64,000 nucleotides of DNA from Pseudomonas khavaziana (GTDB lineage: Bacteria; Pseudomonadota; Gammaproteobacteria; Pseudomonadales; Pseudomonadaceae). Where the stretch lies: positions 62,001-126,000 of the forward strand of contig NZ_JAHSTT010000013.1 in NCBI RefSeq assembly GCF_019145205.1. Reading direction: 5' to 3'. The position numbers and the translations under genes were made by a program. Every line of letters starts with the position of its first letter. The first letter of the stretch is position 1. Positions 16,277 through 25,732 of the stretch are shown in pieces. Under the pieces are notes generated by a model. That model worked only from the letters and a program-made list of their open reading frames with translations. It did no database searches and was not told where the DNA came from.

Positions 16277-18643
16277 TCAGACGGTGATGTTGTGCTTGGC
16301 CAGGAAGGCCACGAAGGCTTCTTCGTCCAGTACTTTCAGGCCCAGCTCACTGGCCTTGGCCAGTTTCGAGCCGGCGCCCGGTCCCGCCACCACACAGTGG
16401 GTTTTCGCCGAAACGGAACCGGCCACCTTGGCTCCCAGACTTTCGAGCTTGTCCTTGGCCACATCGCGGCTCATCAGCTCCAGGGAGCCGGTAAGCACCC
16501 AGGTGTGCCCGGCTTCCGGCAAGCCTTCGACCACCTTCTTCTCGCTCTGCCAGTGCATGCCGAAGTCCTTGAGCTGTTGCTCGATGGCCAGGGCGCGATG
16601 GGCGTTGTCGGCATTGTCGAAAAAGTCGCGCACGGCCTTGGCCTGCTTCTCGGGCAGCGCCTGGCGCATGTCGAGCCAGTCAGCCTTGATCACGCCTTCA
16701 AGGGTGCCGAACTTGTCCGCGAGTTTCTGCGCGGCGCCCGGCCCTACGGAAGGCACGTGCAGCTTGTCGAGCAAGCCGCCCAAGGTGGTGCTGGCAGCGA
16801 ATTCGGCGCTCAGGTCGCCCTGGTCCTGCAATTGCAGACCGCATTCGTCCGCTGCCAACAACGCACCGATCACTTCCTGGTTGTGGTCGTCTTCAAAGAA
16901 ACTATGGATCTCATGGGCCACTTCCAACCCCACATCCGGCAAATACGTCAGCACCTCCGGCAAGGCCTTCTGCACACGCTCCAGCGAAGCCAGGGAGCGC
17001 GCCAGCACCTTGGCGGTCTCCTCGCCCACATCGGGAATGCCGAGGGCATAGATAAAGCGCGCCAGGGTCGGCGTCTTGCTGTTTTCGATGGCGCTGATCA
17101 GCTTCTTGCTGGAGATATCGGCGAAGCCTTCCAAGTCGATGATCTGTTCATACTTGAGCTTGTAGAGATCCGCCGGCGAGCCGATGAGTTTTTCATCCAC
17201 CAGTTGCTCAATGGTCTTGTCACCCAGGCCGTCGATATCCATGGCACGACGCGAGACGAAATGGATAATCGCCTGCTTGAGCTGCGCGCCACAGGCCAGG
17301 CGCCCGACGCAACGGTACACCGCGCCTTCGCTGACGGTTTCCTTGCCCTTGCTGCGCTTGACCAACTGCGTGCGCTCCACATGGGAGCCGCACACCGGGC
17401 AGCTCTCGGGGATCTGCACCGCACGGGCGTGTTCGGGGCGACGCTCGGTGACTACCGAGACCACTTGCGGGATCACATCACCGGCGCGGCGGATGATCAC
17501 CGTGTCACCAATCATCAGTCCCAGGCGTGCCACTTCGTCCATGTTGTGCAAGGTAGCGTTGGCCACGGTCACACCGGCCACCTTGACCGGTTTCAAGCGC
17601 GCCACTGGCGTCACGGCGCCGGTACGGCCGACCTGGAATTCCACGTCGAGCAACTCGGTCAACTCTTCCATCGCCGGGAATTTATGCGCGATGGCCCAGC
17701 GCGGTTCGCGGGCGCGGAAGCCCAGTTCACGCTGTGAGGCAATACTGTTGACCTTGAACACCACGCCGTCGATCTCATAGCCCAGCGCATTACGCCGCTC
17801 GCCAATATCGCGGTAGTAATCCAGGCATTCCTGGATGCCCTTGGCCAGCTTCAGCTCGTGGCTGATCGGCATGCCCCACTTCTGCAACTGCTTGAGGTTA
17901 CCGACATGGGTGTCACTGATATCTGCGGTCACCTGGCCGATGCCATAGCAGCAGAATTCCAGTGGGCGGCTGGCGGTGATCTTCGAATCCAGCTGGCGCA
18001 GGCTGCCGGCCGCAGCATTGCGCGGGTTGGCGAACGTCTTGCCACCCACTTCCAGTTGCGAGGCGTTCAGGCGCTCGAAACCGGCCTTGGACATGAACAC
18101 TTCGCCACGCACTTCAAGAATGGTCGGCCAACCCGTGCCATGCAGCTTCAAGGGAATATTGCGCACGGTGCGCACATTGACGCTGATGTCTTCGCCCGTG
18201 GTGCCATCACCACGGGTAGCGCCGCGCACCAACTCGCCATCCTGGTACAACAGGCTGACCGCCAGGCCGTCCAGCTTCGGCTCGCAGCTGTACTCCACCG
18301 CCGCGCCAGCGCCGAACAGATCGCCCACCGGCAGGTCGAGGCCCTCGGTGACCCGGCGATCAAATTCGAGCATGGTGGTTTCATCAAAGGCGTTACCCAG
18401 GCTGAGCATCGGGATCTCGTGCTTGACCTGGGTGAACGCCGACAGCGCTGCACTGCCGACCCGCTGCGTCGGAGAATCGCGCGTCACCAGTTCCGGGTGC
18501 TCGGCTTCCAGGGCCTTGAGTTCGTGGAAGAGGCGATCGTACTCGGCGTCCGGAATACTCGGCTCGTCGAGCACGTGGTAGCGATAGTTGTGCTGATCCA
18601 GTTCAGCGCGCAGTTCGAGGATGCGGGTATGGGCGGCGGTCAT
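16277..18643 (-). CDS. ligA: NAD-dependent DNA ligase
   Basis: The 788-residue enzyme seals nicks using NAD. Domains in order: Ia (HNYRYHVLDEPSIPDAEYDRL), adenylation with active-site Lys in EPKLDG (about residue 123), OB fold, four-Cys zinc finger (CPVCGSH to CVGRLACG), helix-hairpin-helix repeats and a C-terminal BRCT domain (TWVLTGSLELMSRDVAKDKL to the end). It is longer than the E. coli enzyme (671), as in other Pseudomonas. The start MTAAHTRILELRAEL at 18643 has GAGAG 8-12 bases upstream. A hairpin terminator separates it from zipA upstream. Confidence 0.97.
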   Translation of the reverse strand: MTAAHTRILELRAELDQHNYRYHVLDEPSIPDAEYDRLFHELKALEAEHPELVTRDSPTQRVGSAALSAFTQVKHEIPMLSLGNAFDETTMLEFDRRVTEGLDLPVGDLFGAGAAVEYSCEPKLDGLAVSLLYQDGELVRGATRGDGTTGEDISVNVRTVRNIPLKLHGTGWPTILEVRGEVFMSKAGFERLNASQLEVGGKTFANPRNAAAGSLRQLDSKITASRPLEFCCYGIGQVTADISDTHVGNLKQLQKWGMPISHELKLAKGIQECLDYYRDIGERRNALGYEIDGVVFKVNSIASQRELGFRAREPRWAIAHKFPAMEELTELLDVEFQVGRTGAVTPVARLKPVKVAGVTVANATLHNMDEVARLGLMIGDTVIIRRAGDVIPQVVSVVTERRPEHARAVQIPESCPVCGSHVERTQLVKRSKGKETVSEGAVYRCVGRLACGAQLKQAIIHFVSRRAMDIDGLGDKTIEQLVDEKLIGSPADLYKLKYEQIIDLEGFADISSKKLISAIENSKTPTLARFIYALGIPDVGEETAKVLARSLASLERVQKALPEVLTYLPDVGLEVAHEIHSFFEDDHNQEVIGALLAADECGLQLQDQGDLSAEFAASTTLGGLLDKLHVPSVGPGAAQKLADKFGTLEGVIKADWLDMRQALPEKQAKAVRDFFDNADNAHRALAIEQQLKDFGMHWQSEKKVVEGLPEAGHTWVLTGSLELMSRDVAKDKLESLGAKVAGSVSAKTHCVVAGPGAGSKLAKASELGLKVLDEEAFVAFLAKHNITV

Positions 18644-18658
18644 GGGTGTTCTCTCATA

Positions 18659-18684
18659 AAGCAAAAGAGCAGCCGAAGCTGCTC
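18659..18684 (-). terminator. Intrinsic terminator between zipA and ligA
   Basis: On the minus strand GAGCAGC-TTCG-GCTGCTC forms a stable tetraloop hairpin followed by TTTTGCTTT. It ends 15 bp before the ligA start, so it would terminate or attenuate read-through from zipA. Confidence 0.75.
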
Positions 18685-18730
18685 AATATGTTAGTGCATG
18701 GATTCTACAGACAACGCTTATGATCGAACC

Positions 18731-19594
18731 TCAGCGTTTCTGTGTCAGGGCGCGACGCTCGAACTCGACGATGCGCTGACGGTAATGTTCGATGGTCTGG
18801 GCGGTCAGGACGCTGCGTTGGTCGTCCTTGAGCTCGCCGTTGAGTTCCTGGGACAGCTTGCGGGCCGCAGCCACCATCACGTCGAACGCTTGTTTCGGGT
18901 GACGCGGGCCCGGCAGGCCGAGGAAGAAACTCACCGCCGGAGTGCTGAACAGGTCGATATCGTCCAGGTCGAAGGTGCCCGGCTTGACCGCGTTGGCCAT
19001 GGAGAACAGCACTTCGCCATTGCCGGCCATGCTTTCGTGGCGGTGGAAGATATCCATCTCGCCAAAACGCAGGCCGCTTTCGAGGATGTTCTGCAACAGT
19101 GCCGGGCCTTTGAAACCACCGGCATCGCGGCAGATCACGCTGATCACCAGGACTTCTTCGGCGGCAGGCTGGTCGTTCACCGATTGGCGCGCTGCGCTTT
19201 TGGTCGGGGTCTCGTCGGGGAAATCGTTGTCACGGCTGCTGAAGCTCGGGCCGTCATCAACGTCGAGGTTCAGGTCGCCCTGGTGCGGTTCGGCTACCGC
19301 TGCACTGCCACGCTTGCCGCGCTTGGACGACGGCTCGCGAGCTTCACGCACCGGCGCGCTCATCGACGGCAAGTCGTGTTCGTCCAGTTGCGGCTCTTTA
19401 TGGGTATCCAGCACACGGGGCGGCCCCAGCAGCTCGGCGCTGCTGTCGTCGTCGGGCAGGTTGGACAGGTTTCGGTCCAAGCGGAACTTGAGCTTGCCCT
19501 TGCCACCGCGCATCCGGCGCCAGCCATCAAAAAGAATACCGGCAATGACAATAATGCCGATGACGATCAGCCACTCGCGCAGACCGATTTCCAT
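18731..19594 (-). CDS. zipA: Cell division protein ZipA
   Basis: The 287-residue protein anchors FtsZ to the inner membrane. It has a single N-terminal membrane segment (LREWLIVIGIIVIAGILFDGW, residues 5-25), a positively charged patch, a long variable linker to about residue 145, and the C-terminal FtsZ-binding domain (EEVLVISVICRDAGGFKGPALLQNIL to the end). The domain keeps MDIFHRHESMAGNGEVLFSMANAVKPGTF. It lies between smc and ligA in the standard gamma-proteobacterial order. Confidence 0.97.
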   Translation of the reverse strand: MEIGLREWLIVIGIIVIAGILFDGWRRMRGGKGKLKFRLDRNLSNLPDDDSSAELLGPPRVLDTHKEPQLDEHDLPSMSAPVREAREPSSKRGKRGSAAVAEPHQGDLNLDVDDGPSFSSRDNDFPDETPTKSAARQSVNDQPAAEEVLVISVICRDAGGFKGPALLQNILESGLRFGEMDIFHRHESMAGNGEVLFSMANAVKPGTFDLDDIDLFSTPAVSFFLGLPGPRHPKQAFDVMVAAARKLSQELNGELKDDQRSVLTAQTIEHYRQRIVEFERRALTQKR

Positions 19595-19852
19595 GTAATC
19601 CCGTGCCTCTATAAAAAATGCTGAAAAATAAGGGGTTTAGCACCGTGCAAACCGCTTTAAAACGTGGCGCCAACTCTATGTTCTGACTGGCGTTTTGCCC
19701 ACGCACACGAAAAATTGACATTAAACTAGCACGACCAAAGACAACTTTACACCGTCTGTCAAAATGCCTTGAACAAATATGTCCATTTGCCACTTTCGCC
19801 AGACCGGTAAACCGCCCTACATCGTGCTGAAAATTCTCTCTCCTGGCGTGGT

Positions 19853-22800
19853 TCAGGATTCCACCATCGCCATCGCTTCTTCCACATCCACCGCGACCAA
19901 TCGCGAACAACCCGGCTCGTGCATCGTGACCCCCATCAACTGATCGGCCATTTCCATGGCGATCTTGTTGTGGGTGATATAGATGAACTGCACGGTCTGG
20001 GACATCTCTTTGACCAACCGAGCGTAGCGTCCCACGTTAGCGTCATCCAGCGGCGCATCCACTTCGTCGAGCATGCAGAACGGCGCCGGGTTCAACTTGA
20101 AGATGGCAAATACCAGGGCCAATGCGGTCAGCGCCTTTTCGCCGCCGGACAACAAATGGATGGTGCTGTTCTTCTTGCCCGGAGGCCGCGCCATGATCGT
20201 TACCCCTGTATCGAGTAGATCTTCGCCCGTCAGTTCCAAGTAAGCGCTGCCACCACCGAAAACTTTTGGGAATAACGCCTGTAAACCGCCATTAATCTGA
20301 TCAAAGGTATCTTTGAAGCGGTTGCGGGTTTCCTTGTCGATCTTGCGGATCACGTTTTCCAGGGTGTCCAGGGCTTCCACCAGATCGGCGTCCTGGGCAT
20401 CCAGGTAACGTTTGCGCTCGGACTGCTGCTGGTACTCATCGATGGCCGCGAGGTTGATCGCGCCCAGGCGTTGGATGCGTGCGGCAATCCGCTCAAGTTC
20501 TTCTTCGGCGTCTTTCTCGTTGGCCTGGGCAGTCAGGGTGTTGAGCACGCCGTGCAGGTCATAGCCGTCTTCAAGCAACTGGTCCTGCAAGGTCTTGCGC
20601 CGCACAGTCAGGGCCTGCCATTCCATGCGCTGTTGTTCGAGCTGGCCGCGGATCAACTGGGATTGCTGCTCGGCCATGGTGCGGCGCTTTTCAGCATCGC
20701 GCAGTTCGCGGTCGGCATCTTCGAGAGCGATCTGCGCGGTCTTGAGTTCTTCGTCGACGGTCATGCGCTTATCGAGCAACTCTTCGAGCTTGAGGCGCAG
20801 CTCTTCCAGTGGCGCCTCGCCCTCCTCCAGGTTCAGGCTCAGTTGCTCGCGCTTTTCGGTCAGGCGTTCGGACTGCATCTCCAGGCGCTCGAGGGCCTGA
20901 CGCGTGGAGTCGTGCTGGGCGCGCAACGAGCCGAGGCGCACTGCCAACTGGTGGGCGTGATCCTTGTGCTGGCGCGCTTCCTGGCGTACGCGGTCGAGGC
21001 GCTCGCGCAGGCTGTCGCGCTGGGCCAGCAGCAACTCGCGCTGCTCGGTGTCCAGGGCCATGCTGTCGAGGGCTTCCTGCAATTGCAGGCGTGCTTCGCC
21101 GATCTGCTCGTGTTCCAGGGCGCGCTGCTCGCCCATTTCGGCCACTTCTTCATCGAGGCGGGTGCGGCGCAGGGTCAGTTGTTCGACCTTGGCCTTGCTC
21201 GCCGACAGTTGGGCTTTCAATTCGCCCTGCTGGCGCGCTTCGTCCTGCAACAGCCGGCGCAGGTGTTCGCGACCGGTCTCCTGCTGGCGCTGGGTGGCGC
21301 GCAGGGTTTGCAGTTCGGTTTCCAGGCTTTCGAGGGTGGCTTCGCGCTCCTCACGCTCGGCGGTCAAATTGACAATTTCCTGGCCTCGGGCCAATACACC
21401 GCTTTCGGCTTCACTGGCCCGGCGTACCCGCAGGAAATGGCGTCCGATCCAATAACCGTCGCGGCTGATCAGGCTTTCGCCGGCCGTCAACTGGCCGCGC
21501 TGGGCCAGGGCCTGCTCAAGTGACTCAACCGGCTTGACCTGGCCCAGCCACGGCGACAAGTCGATCGCCGCCTCAACCTTGTCCAGCAGGCTGCCCGGCA
21601 CCCGCGCGCCATCGGTCGCAGGGCTGAGCAGGCGCAAGTCGCCCTGGGCAAAGCCGGCCAGGTCAAAGCCGCCATAATCGTCCACCAGCACGGCTTGCAA
21701 ATCGGCGCCCAAAACGGTTTCCACCGCCAGCTCCCAACCGGCCTCTACCTTCAAGCCTTCGGCCAGGCGCGGACGCTCGGCCAAGTGCTGGTCGCGCAGC
21801 CATTCGGCCGTGCCTGTGCCAGGGTCCAACGCGGCTTGCTGGAGCGCTTCAAGGGATGCCAGGCGACCATTGAGACGCTGCAAATCCCCCTGGGCCTGTT
21901 GCTGCGCCTGGGTCGCCGTGTGCAATTGCTGACGCAATTGCTCCAGGCGCTCCACTTGCTGTTCTTCGCTGGCCTCCAGCTCTTCGAGGGTCATTTCGCT
22001 TTCGGCCAGTTGCTCGCTTAACTGCATGATCGCCGCGTCTTCCGGGTCGGCGGCGAGCAATACGCGCTCTTCCTGCAGACGGCGCTGGCGCTCGGCCAGG
22101 CGTTCCATGCTGGTTTCCAGCTGCTGGATGCGCGACTGCTGCACCTCGGCCTGGCGGCGTGGCTCGGCCGATTTCAGGTTGAAGGCGTCCCACTGCTCCT
22201 GCCAGCCGTGCATGGTGGTTTCGGCTTCTTCCAGGGCGGCGGCGGCTTCTTCGGCGGCAGCGTTGGTGATTTCCTGCTCGGGGGTGAGCATGTCCAGCTC
22301 TTCGCCGAGGGTCAGCAGCAAGGTGCGGTCATGGCCCAGGTGCGATTCGGTTTCCAGGCGCGCGCGTTCGGCTTCCTTCAGGTCATCCTGCAACTGGCGC
22401 AGGCGCTGCTGGCCGTGCTGGATGCTCTGCTCGACCCGGGCGATATCGCCGCCCACTGAATAGAAACGGCCCTGCACCAGATTGAAGCGTTCGGAGAGTT
22501 CATGGTGGCCGTCACGCAGGCGCTCGATGCTGGCGTCGGCGTTGCGCTGCTCGGCCACCAGCGCTTCGAAGCTGATTTCCTGGGTGCCAATGATCGCTTC
22601 GCGCTGGCCCACCTGGTCATTCAGCGCCTGCCAGCGCAGGGCCGAGAGTTGCGCCTTGAGCTGGCGCTCTTCGCCCTTGTATTCCTGATACTTTTCGGCG
22701 GCCTGGGCCTGGCGGTGCAGGCGCTCCAACTGGCGCTCCAGCTCTTCGCGCAGGTCAGTCAGGCGGGCGAGGTTTTCATGGGTGCGGCGGATGCGGTTTT

Positions 22801-23341
22801 CGGTCTCGCGACGACGCTCCTTGTACTTGGAGATACCCGCCGCTTCTTCGATAAAATTGCGCAGGTCTTCGGGCTTGGCTTCGATCAGCTTGGAGATCAT
22901 GCCCTGTTCGATGATCGAATAACTGCGCGGGCCCAGGCCTGTGCCGAGGAAGATGTCGGTGATGTCGCGACGACGGCACTTGGTGCCGTTGAGGAAGTAG
23001 CTGTTCTGGCTGTCGCGGGTGACTTTGCGGCGGATCGAGATTTCCGCATAGGCCGCGTACTCACCGACCAGAGTGCCGTCGGAGTTATCGAACACCAGCT
23101 CGATGCTGGCCTGGCTCACCGGCTTGCGGCTGGTGGAGCCATTGAAGATGACGTCGGTCATCGACTCGCCGCGCAGGTTTTTTGCCGAGCTCTCGCCCAT
23201 CACCCAGCGTACGGCGTCGATGATATTCGACTTGCCGCAGCCATTGGGCCCCACCACTGCCGCCATGTTGCTGGGGAAGTTCACCGTAGTGGGGTCGACG
23301 AAGGATTTGAACCCCGCCAACTTGATGCACTTGAGCCGCAC
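19853..23341 (-). CDS. smc: Chromosome segregation ATPase SMC
   Basis: The 1162-residue protein organises chromosomes with ScpA and ScpB. The N-terminal Walker A VVGPNGCGKSNIID is at residues 29-42; two long coiled coils (about 165-500 and 660-1000) flank a hinge; the C-terminal head has the signature LLSGGEKALTALAL and Walker B FCMLDEVDAPLDD. It starts with GTG at 23341, giving the conserved MRLKCIKLAGFKSF. The stop of the upstream GntR gene is two bases away, so the two may be translationally coupled. The 258 bp after its stop hold no gene. Confidence 0.97.
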   Translation of the reverse strand: MRLKCIKLAGFKSFVDPTTVNFPSNMAAVVGPNGCGKSNIIDAVRWVMGESSAKNLRGESMTDVIFNGSTSRKPVSQASIELVFDNSDGTLVGEYAAYAEISIRRKVTRDSQNSYFLNGTKCRRRDITDIFLGTGLGPRSYSIIEQGMISKLIEAKPEDLRNFIEEAAGISKYKERRRETENRIRRTHENLARLTDLREELERQLERLHRQAQAAEKYQEYKGEERQLKAQLSALRWQALNDQVGQREAIIGTQEISFEALVAEQRNADASIERLRDGHHELSERFNLVQGRFYSVGGDIARVEQSIQHGQQRLRQLQDDLKEAERARLETESHLGHDRTLLLTLGEELDMLTPEQEITNAAAEEAAAALEEAETTMHGWQEQWDAFNLKSAEPRRQAEVQQSRIQQLETSMERLAERQRRLQEERVLLAADPEDAAIMQLSEQLAESEMTLEELEASEEQQVERLEQLRQQLHTATQAQQQAQGDLQRLNGRLASLEALQQAALDPGTGTAEWLRDQHLAERPRLAEGLKVEAGWELAVETVLGADLQAVLVDDYGGFDLAGFAQGDLRLLSPATDGARVPGSLLDKVEAAIDLSPWLGQVKPVESLEQALAQRGQLTAGESLISRDGYWIGRHFLRVRRASEAESGVLARGQEIVNLTAEREEREATLESLETELQTLRATQRQQETGREHLRRLLQDEARQQGELKAQLSASKAKVEQLTLRRTRLDEEVAEMGEQRALEHEQIGEARLQLQEALDSMALDTEQRELLLAQRDSLRERLDRVRQEARQHKDHAHQLAVRLGSLRAQHDSTRQALERLEMQSERLTEKREQLSLNLEEGEAPLEELRLKLEELLDKRMTVDEELKTAQIALEDADRELRDAEKRRTMAEQQSQLIRGQLEQQRMEWQALTVRRKTLQDQLLEDGYDLHGVLNTLTAQANEKDAEEELERIAARIQRLGAINLAAIDEYQQQSERKRYLDAQDADLVEALDTLENVIRKIDKETRNRFKDTFDQINGGLQALFPKVFGGGSAYLELTGEDLLDTGVTIMARPPGKKNSTIHLLSGGEKALTALALVFAIFKLNPAPFCMLDEVDAPLDDANVGRYARLVKEMSQTVQFIYITHNKIAMEMADQLMGVTMHEPGCSRLVAVDVEEAMAMVES

Positions 23342-23343
23342 GT

Positions 23344-24003
23344 CTAGGCGTCCGCCAGCGCAGCGATGACCAGCGAGCTGCTGCGCTCGCAGTAAGCCGA
23401 CAGCACCAGGCGAATTTGCACCAGATCACGGGCCAGTACGGCAGCCAGCAATTGCTCGAACAGCGCCAGGTATTCGCTCATGGACGCCTTGCGTTGGTCC
23501 AGGGCCAGGTAATAAGCGCGGTTCATCGCCGGTTGCAGGTTTTCGACGGTTTCCTGCAGATACGGATTGTTGGCGAAGGGGTAGGCGGCGCGCATCACAT
23601 TGAAGCTTTCTTCGACGAAGGCGCGGATATCTTCACGCTCGAAACTGGCTTTCAGCCGTTGCTGGATCTGCAGGAACGGCGCCATGTCGGCCTGGGTTTG
23701 CCAGCCTTCGGCTACTGCGTTACCGAGCAGGATGTACATCTCGCCCATCAACGTACACAGGCTCTGCACCTTGTGCGCGGTGAGCTCGGTGACATGGGCA
23801 CCACGGCGCGGCAGTATCGCGATCAGGTGGCGACGTTCGAGGATCAGCAAGGCTTCACGCACGGAACCACGGCTGACGTTGAGCGCCAGCGTGACCTTCT
23901 GTTCCTGGATCCGCTCCCCAGGCTTGAGATCGCCGCGAATGATACGTTCGGCGAGGTGGTGAGCAATTTGCTCGGCGAGACTGTCCGGCGCCTTGAACGT
24001 CAT
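23344..24003 (-). CDS. GntR-family (FCD) regulator, probable regulator of xdh
   Basis: The 219-residue protein has an N-terminal GntR winged helix (LAERIIRGDLKPGERIQEQ, LNVSRGSVREALLILERR, residues 10-65) and a C-terminal all-helical FCD effector domain. FCD members bind small carboxylates or purine-related ligands. The gene is divergent from xdhA across 280 bp and ends two bases before smc. Two TGAC-N6-GTCA dyads overlie the xdhA promoter and are the best candidates for its operator. Control of xdh is inferred from position, not shown. Confidence 0.88.
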   Translation of the reverse strand: MTFKAPDSLAEQIAHHLAERIIRGDLKPGERIQEQKVTLALNVSRGSVREALLILERRHLIAILPRRGAHVTELTAHKVQSLCTLMGEMYILLGNAVAEGWQTQADMAPFLQIQQRLKASFEREDIRAFVEESFNVMRAAYPFANNPYLQETVENLQPAMNRAYYLALDQRKASMSEYLALFEQLLAAVLARDLVQIRLVLSAYCERSSSLVIAALADA

Positions 24004-24187
24004 GTTTTCCCTTCAAAATCTTCTATCGGTACAAGCGCGGCAGTGTAGCGCATTGACCCGCTGATGGCGCTACGCCCACCGTGGCGAATTTGGCATGAAA
24101 TAAGCAACGTGCAAAGCCTGCACGCCGTCCAAAACACCGGTTCCAGAAGACTGAACCATAATTGAAAGTGTTGCGACCGCATTTTCT

Positions 24188-24238
24188 TGACCCTTAAGTC
24201 AGAAAAACATTGACCGAAAAGTCAGACATGACTAGATT
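24188..24238 (+). promoter_or_regulatory. xdhA promoter overlapped by paired TGAC-N6-GTCA operators
   Basis: Two copies of the dyad TGAC-N6-GTCA occur at 24188-24201 and 24211-24224, 23 bp apart, so on the same face of the helix. The second overlaps a likely sigma-70 promoter, TTGACC (24210-24215), 17 bases, TAGATT (24233-24238). A bound regulator would block RNA polymerase. The 280-bp divergent region holds nothing else clear. Confidence 0.55.
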
Positions 24239-24283
24239 CGGCGCAAAGCGGTTAACAACAATAATGAGTCTGCGAGGCCTTCC

Positions 24284-25732
24284 GTGATCCAGTTTTTACT
24301 CAACCAGGAACTCCGTAGTGAGCACGCCCTGGACCCCAACCTGACCGTGCTCAACTATCTGCGTGAGCATGTGGGCAAGCCCGGTACCAAGGAAGGCTGC
24401 GCCAGCGGCGACTGCGGTGCGTGCACCGTGGTGGTCGGCGAATTGCACACCAACGATCAGGGTGCCGAGCAGATTCGTTATCGCAGCCTCAATTCCTGCC
24501 TGACCTTTGTGTCGTCGTTGCACGGCAAGCAACTGATCAGCGTCGAAGACCTCAAGCACCAGGGCCAGCTGCACAGCGTGCAACAGGCCATGGTCGAGTG
24601 CCACGGCTCGCAGTGCGGCTTTTGCACCCCGGGTTTCGTCATGTCGCTGTTTGCCCTGCAAAAGAACAGCGATGCCCCCGACAGCCAGAAAGCCCATGAA
24701 GCCCTGGCCGGCAACCTGTGCCGCTGCACCGGTTATCGCCCGATCCTCGCCGCCGCCGAACAAGCCTGCTGCAACAAGCCCCAGGACCAGTTCGACAGTC
24801 GCCAGGCCGACACCATTGCACGTCTCAAAAGCATCGCACCAACCCAGACCGGCGAACTCAACAGCGGCGACAAACGCTGCCTGGTGCCGCTGACCGTCGC
24901 CGACCTGGCTGACCTCTACGATGCCTACCCCCAAGCCCGCCTGCTGGCCGGCGGCACCGACCTGGCGCTGGAAGTCACCCAGTTCCATCGCACCCTGCCG
25001 GTGATGATCTACGTCGGTAACATTGAAGAAATGAAGCGCATCGAAGATTTCGACGACCGCCTGGAAATCGGCGCGGCCACGGCCCTCTCCGATTGCTACG
25101 CCGCGCTGCATCACCACTACCCGGACTTTGGCGAGCTGTTGCACCGCTTCGCCTCCCTGCAGATCCGCAACCAGGGCACCCTGGGCGGCAATATCGGCAA
25201 CGCCTCGCCGATTGGTGATTCGCCACCGCTGCTGATTGCCCTGGGTGCGCAGATCGTCCTGTGCAAAGGCAACACCCGCCGCACCCTGGCACTGGAAGAC
25301 TATTTCATCGATTACCGCGTCACCGCCCGCCAGGACAGCGAGTTCATCGAGAAGATCATCGTACCCAAGGGCCATGCGCTGTTTCGTGCCTATAAGGTGT
25401 CCAAGCGACTGGACGATGATATTTCCGCAGTCTGCGCCGCGTTCAACTTGAAGATCGACAATGGGGTAATCAGCGAAGCCCGCGTTGCCTTCGGCGGCAT
25501 GGCCGCCACGCCAAAACGCGCAAAAAGCTGCGAAGCCGCGTTGGTGGGCGCTACCTGGAACAGCGCCACCGTGGAAAAAGCCTGCGCCGCCCTGGCCGAG
25601 GATTTCACCCCACTGTCGGACTTCCGCGCCAGCAAGGAATACCGCCTGCTCAGCGCGCAGAACCTGCTGCGCAAATACTTCATCGAGCTGCAAACGCCGC
25701 ACATCGAGACTCGGGTGACCGCTTATGTCTAA
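24284..25732 (+). CDS. xdhA: Xanthine dehydrogenase small subunit (FeS/FAD)
   Basis: The 482-residue subunit carries electrons from the molybdenum site to NAD. Plant-type [2Fe-2S] ligands are C39, C44, C47 and a fourth in SLNSCLTF; the second cluster is CHGSQCGFC with NLCRCTGYRPI. From about residue 195 an FAD-binding domain follows (LLAGGTDLALEV, LGGNIGNASPIGDSPP). It starts with GTG at 24284, six bases after GAGG. It overlaps xdhB by 8 bp. XdhAB oxidises hypoxanthine and xanthine to urate. Confidence 0.96.
   Translation: MIQFLLNQELRSEHALDPNLTVLNYLREHVGKPGTKEGCASGDCGACTVVVGELHTNDQGAEQIRYRSLNSCLTFVSSLHGKQLISVEDLKHQGQLHSVQQAMVECHGSQCGFCTPGFVMSLFALQKNSDAPDSQKAHEALAGNLCRCTGYRPILAAAEQACCNKPQDQFDSRQADTIARLKSIAPTQTGELNSGDKRCLVPLTVADLADLYDAYPQARLLAGGTDLALEVTQFHRTLPVMIYVGNIEEMKRIEDFDDRLEIGAATALSDCYAALHHHYPDFGELLHRFASLQIRNQGTLGGNIGNASPIGDSPPLLIALGAQIVLCKGNTRRTLALEDYFIDYRVTARQDSEFIEKIIVPKGHALFRAYKVSKRLDDDISAVCAAFNLKIDNGVISEARVAFGGMAATPKRAKSCEAALVGATWNSATVEKACAALAEDFTPLSDFRASKEYRLLSAQNLLRKYFIELQTPHIETRVTAYV

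Noticed and set aside
24091..24105. Sigma-54-like box TGGCAT-N5-AAGC upstream of xdhA
   Set aside because: GG and GC spacing is right but the -12 box lacks both T, and a better sigma-70 promoter with paired operators lies downstream.
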